Shown here: positions 5,304-5,825 of the stretch, in pieces | How positions within the stretch are numbered: position 1 is the stretch's first letter | How the letters are laid out: each line of letters begins with the position of its first letter | Assembly: GCA_024277485.1 (NCBI GenBank) | Contig: JAJRVA010000220.1 | Location: 1 to 5,825, forward strand | Source of the DNA: Deltaproteobacteria bacterium | Lineage (GTDB): Bacteria; Desulfobacterota; Desulfobulbia; Desulfobulbales; Desulfobulbaceae | Direction of reading: 5' to 3' | DNA length: 5,825 bases | Position numbers and translations under genes: made by a program | Notes under the pieces: generated by a model | The model's input: the letters and a program-made list of their open reading frames with translations, nothing else | Told to the model about the DNA's origin: nothing | Database searches by the model: none

Positions 5304-5512
5304 TACATGTACCTGTTGTTTTCTTTATTCTACAAGCTGTGCATCTGCATTGTCAAGGAAATGAACGCAGTTTTACTGATATAATAAACTCGGTTTTGAA
5401 AAGAATGAAAACTCTGCAGTGTATGGCATGTATTTTTTCCTTTATCCGCATGTGCCACAGCGTGATATCATGACAGCGTCAACTTGTAATAGCATCTATA
5501 CATGTATCTGTT
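5304..5512 (+). repeat. Two copies of a 14-bp sequence in AT-rich intergenic DNA
   Basis: TACATGTACCTGTT (5304-5317) and TACATGTATCTGTT (5499-5512) differ at one base and are in the same orientation, 195 bp apart. The first copy lies within the leader just downstream of the nucleotidyltransferase promoter and contains the palindrome TACATGTA. The sequence between the copies holds the promoter and otherwise only AT-rich DNA without a gene. They may be regulator sites or chance. Confidence 0.35.
5327..5356 (-). promoter_or_regulatory. Sigma70-like promoter of the nucleotidyltransferase gene
   Basis: A perfect -35 TTGACA (5356..5351), an 18-nt spacer and TAGAAT (5332..5327, 5/6 to the -10 consensus) lie about 44 nt before the ATG at 5283. 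This supports independent transcription of the gene and the chosen start. Confidence 0.65.
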
Positions 5513-5534
5513 CATATATATTGTAAAAAATTTT

Positions 5535-5825
5535 GGCTCCTCGTCATTTCATGTGGATTTCAGCAGGTTCTGTAACGGAGCAGCGAGAAGGTATATGATG
5601 GTAATGAATGTCTCATCGTTTCGGTATCCACGAGCCCGCACCTTGGCTGCCTGGAATATTCCATTGAGGGCCTCTATGCGTCCATTGCTATGTCCTGATA
5701 TCCACCTGGCAAGAATCTCCTCCCGGTACTTTTCCACTGTGCGCAACGCCTTTCTGACCGGAGCCAGCAGTTTTTTATCCTCGCAAAGCTCATTGGCCAG
5801 ATTCAAAAACCAGGTCAGCCGCCAT
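5535..5825 (-). mobile_element. Terminal part of an ISL3-family insertion sequence
   Basis: The element contains the transposase 3' end and runs off the right edge. Its likely terminus is GGCTCC at 5535, only 14 bp beyond the transposase stop. ISL3 elements usually begin with GG and duplicate 8 bp of AT-rich target. The 8 bp outside are AAAATTTT (5527-5534), as expected for such a target. The partner inverted repeat and second target copy lie outside the window, so the boundary is inferred. Confidence 0.55.
5549..5825 (-). CDS. ISL3-family transposase, C-terminal part (partial)
   Basis: The reading frame is open to the right edge, beginning WRLTWFLNLA, so the true start lies beyond the window; the internal TTG at 5806 is not a real start. 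About 91 residues are visible. The segment SNGRIEALNGIFQAAK (last third) followed by RARGYRNDETFITIIYL matches the conserved C-terminal region of ISL3 (DDE) transposases, where the glutamate of the S-N-G-x-x-E motif is the last catalytic acid. The gene ends with TGA at 5551..5549 with no sign of decay in the visible part. The element inserted upstream of the nucleotidyltransferase gene without reaching its promoter. Confidence 0.88.
   Translation of the reverse strand, partial: WRLTWFLNLANELCEDKKLLAPVRKALRTVEKYREEILARWISGHSNGRIEALNGIFQAAKVRARGYRNDETFITIIYLLAAPLQNLLKST

Overview
The window looks like part of a sulfur- or metal-reducing deltaproteobacterial genome (Desulfobacterota, perhaps Desulfobulbales-like). 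This rests on protein style only: a secreted tandem rhodanese, an ArsR/thioredoxin/CcdA-like redox operon, a radical SAM/SPASM enzyme and a possible UGA-encoded selenocysteine. No rRNA or other phylogenetic marker is present, so the taxonomy is an inference.

Left part (1-770, all minus strand). A GTG-initiated ArsR-family repressor has a sigma70-like promoter overlapped by a near-perfect dyad that is probably its own operator. It is followed after 5 nt by a 49-codon membrane peptide, then a thioredoxin-like segment, then the first 18 codons of another protein that runs off the left edge. The thioredoxin segment has UGA exactly where the first cysteine of the CxxC redox motif belongs (W-U-K-K-C), with a 6-bp hairpin starting 4 nt after the UGA. 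It is also out of frame with the membrane peptide and shorter than a full thioredoxin fold. It is therefore either a selenoprotein gene of unusual architecture or a decaying remnant. Both readings are given.

Centre-left (791-1960, minus strand). A monocistronic, exported double-rhodanese sulfurtransferase is closed by a strong intrinsic terminator and preceded by a 7-bp inverted repeat. Only its C-terminal domain keeps the catalytic cysteine, and a short coiled coil follows.

Centre (1961-4276, plus strand). A structured leader (a perfect 8-bp hairpin between two copies of a 14/15-bp repeat) precedes a two-gene operon. This encodes a membrane-anchored family 2 glycosyltransferase and a radical SAM enzyme with a SPASM-like C-terminal cysteine set, coupled by an ATGA overlap.

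Right part (4273-5825, minus strand). A 336-aa nucleotidyltransferase-fold protein converges on the radical SAM gene so tightly that the two stop codons share the tetranucleotide TTAG. It has its own good sigma70-like promoter. Upstream is AT-rich DNA and the 3' end of an ISL3-family transposase that runs off the right edge, with a plausible IS terminus at 5535.

The glycosyltransferase, radical SAM and nucleotidyltransferase genes may form one undescribed modification pathway, but only the first two are demonstrably co-transcribed in layout. The strongest lead is the UGA-for-Cys thioredoxin next to ArsR, which a standard ORF caller would miss.
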